Source of the DNA: a virus
Reading direction: 5' to 3' (one strand)
DNA: 33,434 nt
Virus record (IMG/VR): IMGVR_UViG_3300035670_000806
Span: 1-33,434 of that record
Position 1 is the stretch's first letter. Each line of letters begins with the position of its first letter. The notes beneath the pieces were generated by a model that saw only the letters and a list, made by a program, of their open reading frames with translations, was not told the DNA's origin and did no database searches. The translations under genes and the position numbers were made by a program. Of this stretch, positions 7,802 to 15,615 are shown piece by piece.

Positions 7802-9066
7802 CAGATATGCTCCCCGAACTCAATGACACAATCCGATACGGCAGTGGCAGCAGTGCAAGTCACAACGACATAATCACCACGGACAATCGGGAACTTGATC
7901 CCGTCAGGCCACGGGTTATCGACCTCACGCGGAACTGCTGCCTCTACAGGAATGGCCGTAATGAAACGCAATTTAGTAGTATCTACGGCTGTTACTCGCA
8001 CAGCGGTAGCCTTCATATCAGGTGAATCAGTCTCGACATACGACCCACTATTCACTGATTGGAAAGTGCCACCAGTGAAGGCCGTAGCATCTCGCGTACT
8101 CCAAACTTTGAATACCGCTTTCTTGGAGCAAGATACCGAGACACGGGCCAATGTCAGGTCGCGTGTGTTTGTCTGTCCAAGAATCTGAAGCGGCTGACGA
8201 ATGGTCAGAATCGGAGTATCAGTAAGCGTGGTAACACCTGTGGCATAAGATGAACCATACTCAAGTTGTTCGCTTTCTCCGTTTTCTGAGGTGATATCCA
8301 CACATCCGATCTTGATTGCTACATCTGCGGTGATTCGCTGTGCTGCAATGCGTACAGGTAATGCAGGATTCTGCATGGATAGTGCGGTCAGTGTTCCAAG
8401 GAAAGATGCTGTATGCACCCTGACGTTGTTGATGTAGAAGTAGTAGTTCCCGACCCCGCGCCACTGGAACTGGATGTCGTAGATATTGCCCTTCTCGACA
8501 TCGAATCCAGACACACCGGATGTGTCAATGACCTGCTCATATGTCTGAGTATTGCCGGAGCGTACATACGCATACAACAGTCCGTCAGACTTCAGCCGAA
8601 AACCGACCTGATTCTCGGCAGTCCCAAGCCCCCATGTGCGAACACCGTCTGCCGTCTTGGATGGACACCACAATGCCGTCGAGAACAAATGACCACGGTT
8701 AGGCTGATACCGTGGGCAAGTACGGGACTCAACGACAAGTGTGTGATTCGTTGCAGTCGTTACAAGTGACCCTGCGCCATTATCAGAGATGATGTCGGTT
8801 GAGGTATAAACCTGCGTACCATTCTCATACATCATCCACTTGGTTTGTGGGACATCAAACGAAAACATCCCGTGGAACAGAGACTTGGGCAGGGATACCT
8901 TTTGAACGCCCCAAGCATCAGTGGTTAGATCACCAATGCCAAGAGCAGTGTCTTTCAGTGCAACACGCTGACGATAGACGTTCTTGCCGTCACGAACAAT
9001 AAGCTCGTTGTCGATCTGTACGCCTTCCCCTACGAGTGGGACATTTACCGCTGCATCACTCGACAC
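7801..9066 (-). CDS. putative virion structural protein (421 aa)
   Basis: A 421-residue beta-rich protein beginning MSSDAAVNVPLVGEGVQIDN. The middle resembles a lectin- or jelly-roll-like sandwich (for example NIYDIQFQWRGVGNYYFYIN, about residues 195-215) and the C-terminal part carries repeated Thr/Val strands. It overlaps the portal gene by 11 nt and precedes the head-assembly genes. That position and fold suggest a head decoration or head-fibre protein, but I cannot assign it to a named family. No coiled coil, signal peptide or catalytic motif is visible. Confidence 0.7.
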   Translation of the reverse strand: MSSDAAVNVPLVGEGVQIDNELIVRDGKNVYRQRVALKDTALGIGDLTTDAWGVQKVSLPKSLFHGMFSFDVPQTKWMMYENGTQVYTSTDIISDNGAGSLVTTATNHTLVVESRTCPRYQPNRGHLFSTALWCPSKTADGVRTWGLGTAENQVGFRLKSDGLLYAYVRSGNTQTYEQVIDTSGVSGFDVEKGNIYDIQFQWRGVGNYYFYINNVRVHTASFLGTLTALSMQNPALPVRIAAQRITADVAIKIGCVDITSENGESEQLEYGSSYATGVTTLTDTPILTIRQPLQILGQTNTRDLTLARVSVSCSKKAVFKVWSTRDATAFTGGTFQSVNSGSYVETDSPDMKATAVRVTAVDTTKLRFITAIPVEAAVPREVDNPWPDGIKFPIVRGDYVVVTCTAATAVSDCVIEFGEHI

Positions 9067-11293
9067 CGCTTACCCTCCCGGATTCGTCACGGACAACTTT
9101 CTTCGGCTTCGTCATCGCATCCATCTTCTCACGGTGACGCTGATCTTCCATCATCGCCCGCTGAGAGTCCATTTCAGCCTGACGGGCCATTTCCTGCTGC
9201 TTGATCTCAGCCTGAATCATGGCGATCTTCAGATCAGTTTCAGCCTTCAGTTCAGCCTTGTACTTCTCCAACTCGGCCTGCATTTGCAGTTTGTCCCGCT
9301 CGATCGCAACGTCGTTGGTTGAGCGCACTTGCTCCTGTTGCATCTGGGTGTTGGCCTTCTGTTGCTCCAACTGCGCCTGAAGTTCAGCCTCAGCCATCTT
9401 CATCTTGGCGTCCATCTCGGCCTTCATCTTCTCCATCTGAGCCTTCAACTGCAACTCCTGTTGCTTGGCTTGCAGACGCATCTGCTCCACCTGCACCTCT
9501 GGGGGTGGTGACGGCGGCTTCGGCGGTACAGTCGTCGGGTCTGTCCAGAACTCGTCAGGATGCTTGAACCCAGCCGCCTGAGTGAGCTTGATGAGGGCGT
9601 TGTAAATGTTCTTCGGCGTAGCGATACCGAGGGCGATCGCCTCTTTCTGGGCCATCAGCACCGTCTGAACGTGCATCAACTGCTGGTCCTTGTTGCCCGT
9701 ACCCAGACCGACGTTGATCGTCATGTCGCTGCGGTTCGCCCAAGTACGCGGATCAACTTCCACCCACTTACCGCGCAGACGAACGATGTCCGGCTTGGTG
9801 TAGTTCTGGCGAATGGCACGATGCACCAGCAAGAACATATCCTTGACGCCTGTTTCCGCGAACAAACGTGCGACCAACTCCAAACGGGCAGCAGATGCCT
9901 GCATGATGGCGTTGATGCCGGTTGCCGTCTTGTTCAGGCTGTCCGCATCAAGGCCTTGATTGTAGGCTGTGACGCCGGTACGCTTTTCCTTCATCGAGTC
10001 GAGGTATTCGACCATCGTGAAGGACGTCGGCGGGAACGGTGTATGCGACAGCGGCATGATGGCTGTTCCCGGCTCCCCCTGTACTCGCACCACGCCGCCC
10101 GGGCGGCTGGTCAGCATGTCCTCTAGATTCACGCGGTCAGAGATGGCGTAGCGACCGTTGTTGGACAGGTACATATTGTCCAACTGACCACGAACCAGTG
10201 CCGTCTTGACTAACTGGATGTCCATCGTCAGGTCGGCGTAGCTGCGGCCAACGTGGCGATGCGGCATCAGCATCGGGGTCAGACAGGCGAAAGGCACATA
10301 TTCGCACTTCTCACGATGTACGATCGTATTGCCTGCGATGACATAGCGCCAACGCTCACCGTCGATCTTGATGTACGTGTCGCGCACCAGAATGTCTTCG
10401 GCTTCCTCGCTGGTACGATCAAATTGCTCGTCGTACAGGTCGCGGGCGTTCGATTCGATCTGGAAACTGTCAGTGTCCGAGTAGCCTTCGTTGTCAGGCA
10501 ACTTCCAGCCGTTTTCCTTGATGTCGTCCGGCGACATGCTTTCACGATGCTGGACGAATCGGCTGTCCTGCAACGAAACACCTCGAGTATCAACAGACAC
10601 CATCATGTTTTCAGGGGCCACGTTACAAATCTCGATACAGCCGCGCTTGTTCAGCTTCTCGATCTTCACATCGTGCAGCATCATGGGCTGCGGCTGGGGC
10701 GGCATAGGCTGACCCATCTGTTGCGCCTGCATCGCAGCCGCTTGCCACTGTGCCAGCACCAGTTCATACTGCGCCTCGTCGGGGTACGACTCGTGTTCCA
10801 ACAGTTCGATGTCGTCATCCTTGACCAGCATGGTCAGTTGGGCGTCAGTCAAACCACGATAATTCTCGGTTTCCTTTTCTTCCTTTTCTTCGTAGTAAAT
10901 TTTGACGTAGCCATTTTTACTAAGAAGGGCATCCTTGAACCACGTATAGATCACCTCGAAGCCACGGTTCCGCTCCATCACAATATGGTTGATGTAGTCG
11001 GTTTCCTGATCGGCAGCAGCCTCGTCATCAGGGTTGCGGGGCTCAAAACGGGCGACTTGATCGCCAGATGTGAAAATCTTGATGAGCTGCGGCAACGCCG
11101 CCTCAATCGTGTCCTGTACGTCGAAGGAAACGACTTGCGATCGGCCTTCCACCTCATTACCGAGGGGCGCACCGAGGTAATAATCAATCGCTTTCGCACG
11201 ATCATCCGACAGCGCACTGTCGTTGATGCCGTATGCGATCCGTTCTTCCTGCTCTACACGAGCAAGAATCTCATCATCGTCCATCTTAGCCAT
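9056..11293 (-). CDS. portal protein
   Basis: A 745-residue protein of the long podovirus portal type. The N-terminal part has the typical opening (DRAKAIDYYLGAPLGNEVEG, SQVVSFDVQDTIEAALPQLI), followed by the membrane-free clip and wing region. The segment RTGVTAYNQGLDADSLNKTA (about residues 437-456) is characteristic of this portal family. The last ~140 residues are a long Gln/Lys/Glu/Met-rich helix (from about 605), which likely forms a barrel or coiled-coil crown inside the head. Portals form the dodecameric DNA channel and dock terminase. AGAGG precedes the ATG, and terL is just upstream. Confidence 0.92.
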   Translation of the reverse strand: MAKMDDDEILARVEQEERIAYGINDSALSDDRAKAIDYYLGAPLGNEVEGRSQVVSFDVQDTIEAALPQLIKIFTSGDQVARFEPRNPDDEAAADQETDYINHIVMERNRGFEVIYTWFKDALLSKNGYVKIYYEEKEEKETENYRGLTDAQLTMLVKDDDIELLEHESYPDEAQYELVLAQWQAAAMQAQQMGQPMPPQPQPMMLHDVKIEKLNKRGCIEICNVAPENMMVSVDTRGVSLQDSRFVQHRESMSPDDIKENGWKLPDNEGYSDTDSFQIESNARDLYDEQFDRTSEEAEDILVRDTYIKIDGERWRYVIAGNTIVHREKCEYVPFACLTPMLMPHRHVGRSYADLTMDIQLVKTALVRGQLDNMYLSNNGRYAISDRVNLEDMLTSRPGGVVRVQGEPGTAIMPLSHTPFPPTSFTMVEYLDSMKEKRTGVTAYNQGLDADSLNKTATGINAIMQASAARLELVARLFAETGVKDMFLLVHRAIRQNYTKPDIVRLRGKWVEVDPRTWANRSDMTINVGLGTGNKDQQLMHVQTVLMAQKEAIALGIATPKNIYNALIKLTQAAGFKHPDEFWTDPTTVPPKPPSPPPEVQVEQMRLQAKQQELQLKAQMEKMKAEMDAKMKMAEAELQAQLEQQKANTQMQQEQVRSTNDVAIERDKLQMQAELEKYKAELKAETDLKIAMIQAEIKQQEMARQAEMDSQRAMMEDQRHREKMDAMTKPKKVVRDESGRVSGVE

Positions 11294-11295
11294 AA

Positions 11296-11469
11296 TCAGA
11301 CCTCTGGCGTCTGTTCAACATCCTCTTTGCGAGGGCGACCACGGCGAGCAGGCGCATCTTCGACCTTTTCGGCGGGTTTAGCCGCTTCCTGAAGCGCCTC
11401 AACAGCCGCGTACAGTTCAGCGATGGCCTTTTGAATCTGGGGGATGGTGTTCATTACGGGGGCTTTCAT
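11296..11469 (-). CDS. 57-aa protein with AT-hook-like motif between terL and portal
   Basis: Two adjacent ATGs overlap the terL stop. The second (11467-11469) has AGGAG at 7-nt spacing and is preferred. The protein starts MKAPVMNTIPQIQKAIAELY, has a predicted N-terminal helix, then a linker, then ARRGRPRKED near residues 40-49. The core RGRP flanked by basic residues is the AT-hook pattern that binds the minor groove of AT-rich DNA. The stop is 2 nt before the portal ATG. It falls below common length cut-offs. Position between terminase and portal suggests a packaging or DNA-binding accessory, which is inference. Confidence 0.75.
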   Translation of the reverse strand: MKAPVMNTIPQIQKAIAELYAAVEALQEAAKPAEKVEDAPARRGRPRKEDVEQTPEV

Positions 11470-12980
11470 CATACGACTCCTAAATTTGGGTAGCGGATCG
11501 AATTGTTACCAGAAGCCCATGCGAGAGGGTACGAAAACGTAATTGCTATCGCGTCGGCTGAGTCAGGAGAGGCTGCGCCCCGTTTCCTCATATCCTCTTT
11601 CTTTTCAAGGATAATTGCACCAGTTGAGTTATGTTTATACAACGGTCCGGTCAGGTCTGTCAATAAGTCCTTGTCATGCGGGATCGAGGCTGTTTTGATC
11701 CATTCACGCATCAGGCCCCAGATTTCAGCCCGTTTGTTGCCATACATTGTCGGATTGTCTGCTTTTGAGCCAAAATTGACCCCTCTGACACGAAAACGCT
11801 GCTCATTCAGCCGGTCAATCACACCGGCACCCAGCCCGCCCTCGTCAATGATCGTCATCACCGGCTTGAACTCGTTAATCAGTTCGATAGTCTTGCCCAC
11901 CGTCTGCATCGTATCAAGCCCCTGATGCTTGCTGATCTTGATGATGTCCCGGCCTTTTCTGACCACCATCACCGTCTTGTCAGCACCAAACCGCGCCACA
12001 TCGACGCCAAGCACGATCGGCGCAGTGTCGTCATCGTAGCGTTTGCGCTGCATGGCCTCCTCAACCACATACGCCTCGATGAACTGATCGTCACCCTGAC
12101 TCGGGAACTGACCTTTCACCTCGACACGGGCTTGATACGAGTCTTCCCCATGCTCGTCGATGATCTGCTTATACACGTTCGGGTCTGTCCCCTCCACCGT
12201 GCGCGAGTCGATCATCTTGCCGACCCAGAAGTTCCGTTTGCTGTGGAAACACTCGTAAAAGTAGCCCTGATTGCGCCGGGGGTTGCTGAACGCCATCCAG
12301 TACCTGTCCAGAATCGGCTCGGTGAAGTAACCAGCCGCAACATCCCAGATCGAGTTTGGAATACCGCTCGACTCGTCGAAGATCACCATCATTCCGTCGT
12401 GGTTGTGCACACCCGCGTAACTGTCCGGGTTCTCCTCGCTCCACAGCTTGCCCTCTGCTGCCCAGTAGCGCGTACCCTTCTTCAAGTCCCGCTCGACCAG
12501 CTCCGTCAGCCATTTGGCAGGCCATAACTTCGTCGCGCTGACCTCGAACCAGTGCGCGTTGATCGCCATCGCTGCCCACTTCGTCAATTCCGCCCAAGTA
12601 ACAGACCGCAACTGCGCCTCGCTGTTGGCCGAGATGATCGTCGTACTGCCGATCCGCGTCGAGAGCATCCACAGCACCAGCCATGCAACAAGGGCGGACT
12701 TGCCGATACCGCGTCCAGAGCTAACCGCACTTCGCAGCGTCTCCATCGCCAACTTCTGCGCGTCCTTCTCCCGATTCGCCCGAATGTGATTGCGGAGAAG
12801 GCACAGGATGTCCTTCTGCCACGTGCGCGGGCCGCTGAAGTGCGCCAACGGCGTGTTCTTCTGCCCCCATGGGAAGGCGAACATCACGAACTTGTACGGG
12901 TCATCTGCTAACGAAGGCGTCCAAAGCGCCTGCATCAACCTCGCCTCCTCTTGGGGCGAGTAAATCATCTCTTGTGCCAT
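11469..12980 (-). CDS. terL: terminase large subunit
   Basis: A 503-residue packaging motor. The ATPase has Walker A SSGRGIGKS (residues 87-95), Walker B with catalytic acid MMVIFDESS (197-205), and a coupling-motif region near AFSNP (230-234). The RNase H-like nuclease domain carries three acidic clusters: GVDVARFG (Asp 327), TIIDEGG (Asp 379/Glu 380) and SPDSADAIAI (Asp 473/Asp 476). It pumps DNA through the portal and cuts concatemers. The start is ATG at 12978-12980, 1 nt after the upstream gene's stop; its Shine-Dalgarno is weak, so coupling is likely. Length and motif order are normal. Confidence 0.95.
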   Translation of the reverse strand: MAQEMIYSPQEEARLMQALWTPSLADDPYKFVMFAFPWGQKNTPLAHFSGPRTWQKDILCLLRNHIRANREKDAQKLAMETLRSAVSSGRGIGKSALVAWLVLWMLSTRIGSTTIISANSEAQLRSVTWAELTKWAAMAINAHWFEVSATKLWPAKWLTELVERDLKKGTRYWAAEGKLWSEENPDSYAGVHNHDGMMVIFDESSGIPNSIWDVAAGYFTEPILDRYWMAFSNPRRNQGYFYECFHSKRNFWVGKMIDSRTVEGTDPNVYKQIIDEHGEDSYQARVEVKGQFPSQGDDQFIEAYVVEEAMQRKRYDDDTAPIVLGVDVARFGADKTVMVVRKGRDIIKISKHQGLDTMQTVGKTIELINEFKPVMTIIDEGGLGAGVIDRLNEQRFRVRGVNFGSKADNPTMYGNKRAEIWGLMREWIKTASIPHDKDLLTDLTGPLYKHNSTGAIILEKKEDMRKRGAASPDSADAIAITFSYPLAWASGNNSIRYPNLGVV

Positions 12981-12981
12981 A

Positions 12982-13677
12982 TCAGGCTTGTCGGCAGAAA
13001 TTCATATCTTCGTGGTAACGATGCCAGTCATCAGCATACTGGCAGTGCCTATAGTCATCGAAACAACAAGTACCCAACGTATAGTGAATCAGCTTCGCCT
13101 CATTATACGGCGCTTGGTTCGGCTCATCGGCCAGCACGTTCCAACCCTTCGGCAGATCACCGATCTGCTCATCTGTCAGCCACCCAAACCGATGCAAGTG
13201 CTCACCCGTCTGGTTGCCAACGTACTCCGGCGTCAAGACCGAGTTAGGCGCAAACCAGTTGTTCCACAAGATCACGCTCGACCAGTTCTTGCGCGGGTAG
13301 TCGAGATTGACGCTGCCGAGGTACTTCTTGTTAGCCGTCGTCCTGTAGTCATGCTTCACCACCCGCACCCCAAGCCCGGACATATCCATCTCAAACAGCT
13401 CCGCCACATCCCCCTTCACCACCATGTCGCCATCGACGAACAAGGCCTTGTCCCGATAGTTGCTCAAGTACGGCGTAAGGAAACGACTGAATATGAAGCC
13501 GTTGCTCGGCTTGTACCCCTGCTGGTGCTTCGGTGTCTTGAAGTTCTGCAACTGCGGCATGTACAGCGGCGTAATACTCACCGGCACAGACGAGTTCGAT
13601 ATGATCGACTCGGCACAGACGTGGTACGCAACAGGTTCAGCCTTGTCATAGCCGATAAACACCTTCAGCGGTTTCAT
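12982..13677 (-). CDS. glycosyltransferase, GT8-like (GT-A fold)
   Basis: A 231-residue protein starting MKPLKVFIGYDKAEPVAYHV. It has the metal-binding DXD-type motif FVDGDMVV (DGD at residues 82-84), which holds the nucleotide-sugar in GT-A enzymes, and the conserved stretch YPRKNWSSVILWNN (about 127-140) plus a late LIHYTLGTCCF. This type is frequent in phages and prophages. It lies between terS and terL, with an ATGA overlap to terS, so it is co-expressed with packaging genes. It may modify a virion protein or host glycan; the acceptor is unknown. It is unusual cargo in a terminase operon. Confidence 0.85.
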   Translation of the reverse strand: MKPLKVFIGYDKAEPVAYHVCAESIISNSSVPVSITPLYMPQLQNFKTPKHQQGYKPSNGFIFSRFLTPYLSNYRDKALFVDGDMVVKGDVAELFEMDMSGLGVRVVKHDYRTTANKKYLGSVNLDYPRKNWSSVILWNNWFAPNSVLTPEYVGNQTGEHLHRFGWLTDEQIGDLPKGWNVLADEPNQAPYNEAKLIHYTLGTCCFDDYRHCQYADDWHRYHEDMNFCRQA

Positions 13678-14198
13678 TCTCTAGAATCCTCCAATAAAAA
13701 CGGGTCATGCTCGATCAACCGACCTTGAGCAGCTTGCAAAATCTCGGTGATGTTGATGTTCTTCGTAACCTCAACCTGCTGCTTGTCACCGTACCTGCGT
13801 CGATTCAAGCACGATGCAATCCACTTTCGATGCTGTAACCGCAACGACGTTCTCTGCACATCCTCTAACGACTCGACATCATCTGCAATTCGCAGCATGT
13901 CATCAACGAGAGCATCAGCAAACAATTCCTGTGCTTGCTCATATCTAGCCCGACGTTGCGGATCACGATTGATCCACGATCTGAACTTGGCAACATCTGT
14001 GGGCGTATGGTACTCCCGAATAATGTCAGGCAAAGTCGTACCAGCAGCGAGTTTTTCCATCGCGTGCTCAAACAGCGTTTCGTAGAACTGATTGGTGATC
14101 TCCCGAACTTCCTTAGTTGTCAGCCGACTTTCGACTGGAACATCAGGAGTAGGAACGAGCCAATCAGGAACTGTGACAACTGCATCAGGTGTTTGCAT
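13674..14198 (-). CDS. terS: terminase small subunit
   Basis: A 174-residue helical protein. The N-terminal region from about residue 55 (TTLPDIIREYHTPTDVAKFR) looks like a helix-turn-helix DNA-binding fold, followed by RDPQRRARYEQAQELFADAL and the typical C-terminal pattern RKWIASCLNRRRYGDK (about 124-139). This order matches Sf6-like small terminases, which recognise the packaging site and form a ring that stimulates TerL. No Shine-Dalgarno is visible, and a TATGAT hexamer lies 7 nt before the ATG, so a leaderless transcript is possible. It is the first gene of the late block. Confidence 0.85.
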   Translation of the reverse strand: MQTPDAVVTVPDWLVPTPDVPVESRLTTKEVREITNQFYETLFEHAMEKLAAGTTLPDIIREYHTPTDVAKFRSWINRDPQRRARYEQAQELFADALVDDMLRIADDVESLEDVQRTSLRLQHRKWIASCLNRRRYGDKQQVEVTKNINITEILQAAQGRLIEHDPFLLEDSRE

Positions 14199-14895
14199 GA
14201 TTCAAATCATAACATAACGATTCGATTTGTGAAACGAGGGTGGTGGTGATTTGTTTCGTTAGGTCAATAACGGGAATTTGTTTCACAATGATCGCTATTT
14301 CAATAAAAAATTTTGTGTGGGGTGTGCCCTCCTAAACTAATCAAAAGCCGCAGCCCCCACCCCCTAATCTGTGCCACTGGCCCGGCCTACCAAGCGCACC
14401 AGTGGAAAGCACAAATCCGCTGCAACATTAGCACCAGCAATCGGCCCATCTGCTAGGCCGTGCCATTGATCCATGCTATCGGCAAGATTAGACATAACAT
14501 CTGTTATCGGCAGCATGTTCAAGCTGGATAGCGCAGACCTATTGATACACGGTAACGCTGTCGCGTTTGTCACATGTTATGATGCAATGCAACATGTAGC
14601 AGAAAGCACTAATTGTTATGTTGTAACAGTTAATGTTATGATTTGTCGAAGTGTGACAGACGTGCCTTTCGGTGTGTATTCAAAAAAAATAAGACCTTCT
14701 TATCGCGGTTTGTCCATTTCCACATACCCGGCACGCAGGCACATTTGTCACACTTTCCACCACTCGATTTATACCGCACTGCAACATGACCAGCCTATCA
14801 TCAAAGCAAATTCGATTACAATATACAATTGGAAAGTGAAACAAAAACCATTACAATACAATCATCAGCTCAACAAACGGAAAGAGGAAAGCAAA
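14199..14895. promoter_or_regulatory. noncoding divergence region with inverted repeats
   Basis: I see no convincing gene in these 697 nt between the minus-strand late block and the plus-strand early block. It contains several inverted repeats: TTGTGAAAC at 14227-14235 with GTTTCACAA at 14280-14288; an 11-bp stem at 14370-14380/14399-14413 containing CCACTGG and CCAGTGG with a GAAA bulge; ATAACATCTGTTAT at 14494-14507; ACATGTT at 14572-14578 with AACATGT at 14591-14597; TGTTA-N5-TAACA at 14614-14628; and AAGTGTGACA at 14649-14658 with TGTCACACTT at 14746-14755. Likely roles are operators, early and late promoters, and possibly the packaging site or origin; only the repeats are directly seen. 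Confidence 0.6.
14613..14642 (+). promoter_or_regulatory. candidate sigma70-type promoter overlapping a palindrome
   Basis: TTGTTA (14613-14618) is separated by 18 nt from TATGAT (14637-14642). The -35 and upstream spacer coincide with the TGTTA-N5-TAACA palindrome at 14614-14628, so a repressor bound there would block the promoter. It points to the early plus-strand genes that begin at 14896. No activity evidence exists. Confidence 0.4.
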
Positions 14896-15024
14896 ATGAC
14901 ATACGCTGAATTTACACAATACTGGCAAAACCACTCGCCAGAATGGGCGGTTTCGATTGCCCTTGCATTACACGTAAGCAAAACCCAAGTGCAACTATGG
15001 GCGATGCGTGCTAAATCTAACTAA
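14896..15024 (+). CDS. 42-aa Cro-like helix-turn-helix protein
   Basis: The start chosen is ATG 14896, with AGAGG 8 nt upstream; an open frame extends further 5' through the repeat-rich region but shows no protein character there. The protein begins MTYAEFTQYWQNHSPEWAVS. Its second half, WAVSIALALHVSKTQVQLWA, fits a helix-turn-helix: a helix, a turn around HVSKT, and a recognition helix TQVQLWAMR. Cro-type proteins of phages can be this small. It is the first gene after the operator-like repeats, so autoregulation or control of the divergent arms is plausible. Function is inferred. Confidence 0.6.
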   Translation: MTYAEFTQYWQNHSPEWAVSIALALHVSKTQVQLWAMRAKSN

Positions 15025-15025
15025 C

Positions 15026-15045
15026 TGAAGGGGAATAACATCATG
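15026..15045 (+). repeat. translation leader repeat, copy 1
   Basis: The 20-mer TGAAGGGGAATAACATCATG ends in the ATG of the 108-aa gene. The same 20-mer recurs at 15367 and 15596, each ending in a start codon. AAGGGG is the ribosome binding site at 9-nt spacing. Confidence 0.9.
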
Positions 15046-15369
15046 AAAGCATACGTTACATACAGCATTGTCACGCCAGAAAGCGCCGAACATGGCGAAT
15101 ACGACGAATACGGAGACATTGGCGAATACGACAGTCTGCACGATGCCATTGCGGAATTGTTTACTACTCGCACAAATATGGTTGATGGAATCAGAGCCAC
15201 TAGTGGACATTATGCAGACTATGGCAAGCGTATGTGCTTGTCAGTGTTCAATGGTATGGAATACGAAACAGGCGCGGAGGAGCAGCGCAGTATCCATATT
15301 CATGGAATTAGTCGTGCATCCGCCTTCCGCATCTCGAAACTATTGAACATCAAATTAGATAACTTTTGA
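15043..15369 (+). CDS. conserved phage early protein (108 aa), unknown function
   Basis: ATG 15043 lies at the end of the repeated leader with AAGGGG upstream. The protein opens MKAYVTYSIVTPESAEHGEY and has an acidic, Tyr-rich segment (residues about 15-35). The pattern YSIVTPESAEHG is one I associate with small phage proteins of unknown role. It ends in a hydrophobic helix (ASAFRISKLLNIKL). The three following genes lie close behind it on the same strand, so they probably form one early operon. No enzyme motif is visible. Confidence 0.75.
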   Translation: MKAYVTYSIVTPESAEHGEYDEYGDIGEYDSLHDAIAELFTTRTNMVDGIRATSGHYADYGKRMCLSVFNGMEYETGAEEQRSIHIHGISRASAFRISKLLNIKLDNF

Positions 15370-15386
15370 AGGGGAATAACATCATG
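15367..15386 (+). repeat. translation leader repeat, copy 2
   Basis: Second identical copy of the 20-mer. It begins with the stop codon of the previous gene and ends with the start codon of the 74-aa gene. Identity with copy 3 extends five bases further upstream (ACTTT). Confidence 0.9.
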
Positions 15387-15608
15387 GCAATTTTTAACGT
15401 AGAAATTACAGATACTTTTGGCGGTGAGGCTAATTACTCATGGGTCAAACGCTATCAGATCAAAGCAAAGTCTTTCCGTGGCGCTATTACAGCATTAGCT
15501 AAAAAGGATGGATCAGGATGGCGCATTGATTGGTCAGATGGGGAAACCACTCGTTATAACTTGCAAGGCGCTTGCATCTGCGCTTTTGTCACTTTTGAAG
15601 GGGAATAA
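15384..15608 (+). CDS. small phage early protein (74 aa), unknown function
   Basis: ATG 15384 (MAIFNVEITDTFGGEANYSW) is preferred over an in-frame start 6 codons earlier, because that one lies inside the shared leader. The protein seems to be a small mixed alpha/beta domain: two beta strands, a helix (SFRGAITALAKKDG), then WRIDWSDGETTRYNL. Its last codons (FEGE-stop) are encoded by the next copy of the leader repeat, so coding and ribosome-binding functions overlap. I do not recognise a family. Confidence 0.75.
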   Translation: MAIFNVEITDTFGGEANYSWVKRYQIKAKSFRGAITALAKKDGSGWRIDWSDGETTRYNLQGACICAFVTFEGE

Positions 15609-15615
15609 CATCATG
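15596..15615 (+). repeat. translation leader repeat, copy 3
   Basis: Third identical copy of the 20-mer, lying inside the 3' end of the 74-aa gene and ending in the ATG of the 182-aa gene. A looser relative (AAGGGGATTATCATG) precedes the gene at 16172. Confidence 0.9.

Noticed and set aside
10253-11392. 379-codon open frame antisense to the portal gene
   Set aside because: Composition is His/Val/Leu-rich shadow sequence, no start site or family pattern, and the minus-strand portal is unmistakable.
12988-13728. 246-codon open frame antisense to the GT8-like gene
   Set aside because: The minus-strand protein has clear motifs (DGD, YPRKNWSSVILWNN); the plus-strand reading is a His/Arg/Leu-rich shadow.
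14473-14895. Long N-terminal extension of the 42-aa HTH gene (open frame from 14473) and a 69-codon minus frame at 14364-14573
   Set aside because: Both cross the inverted-repeat region and the encoded residues look random. The strong ribosome site is at 14885, before ATG 14896.
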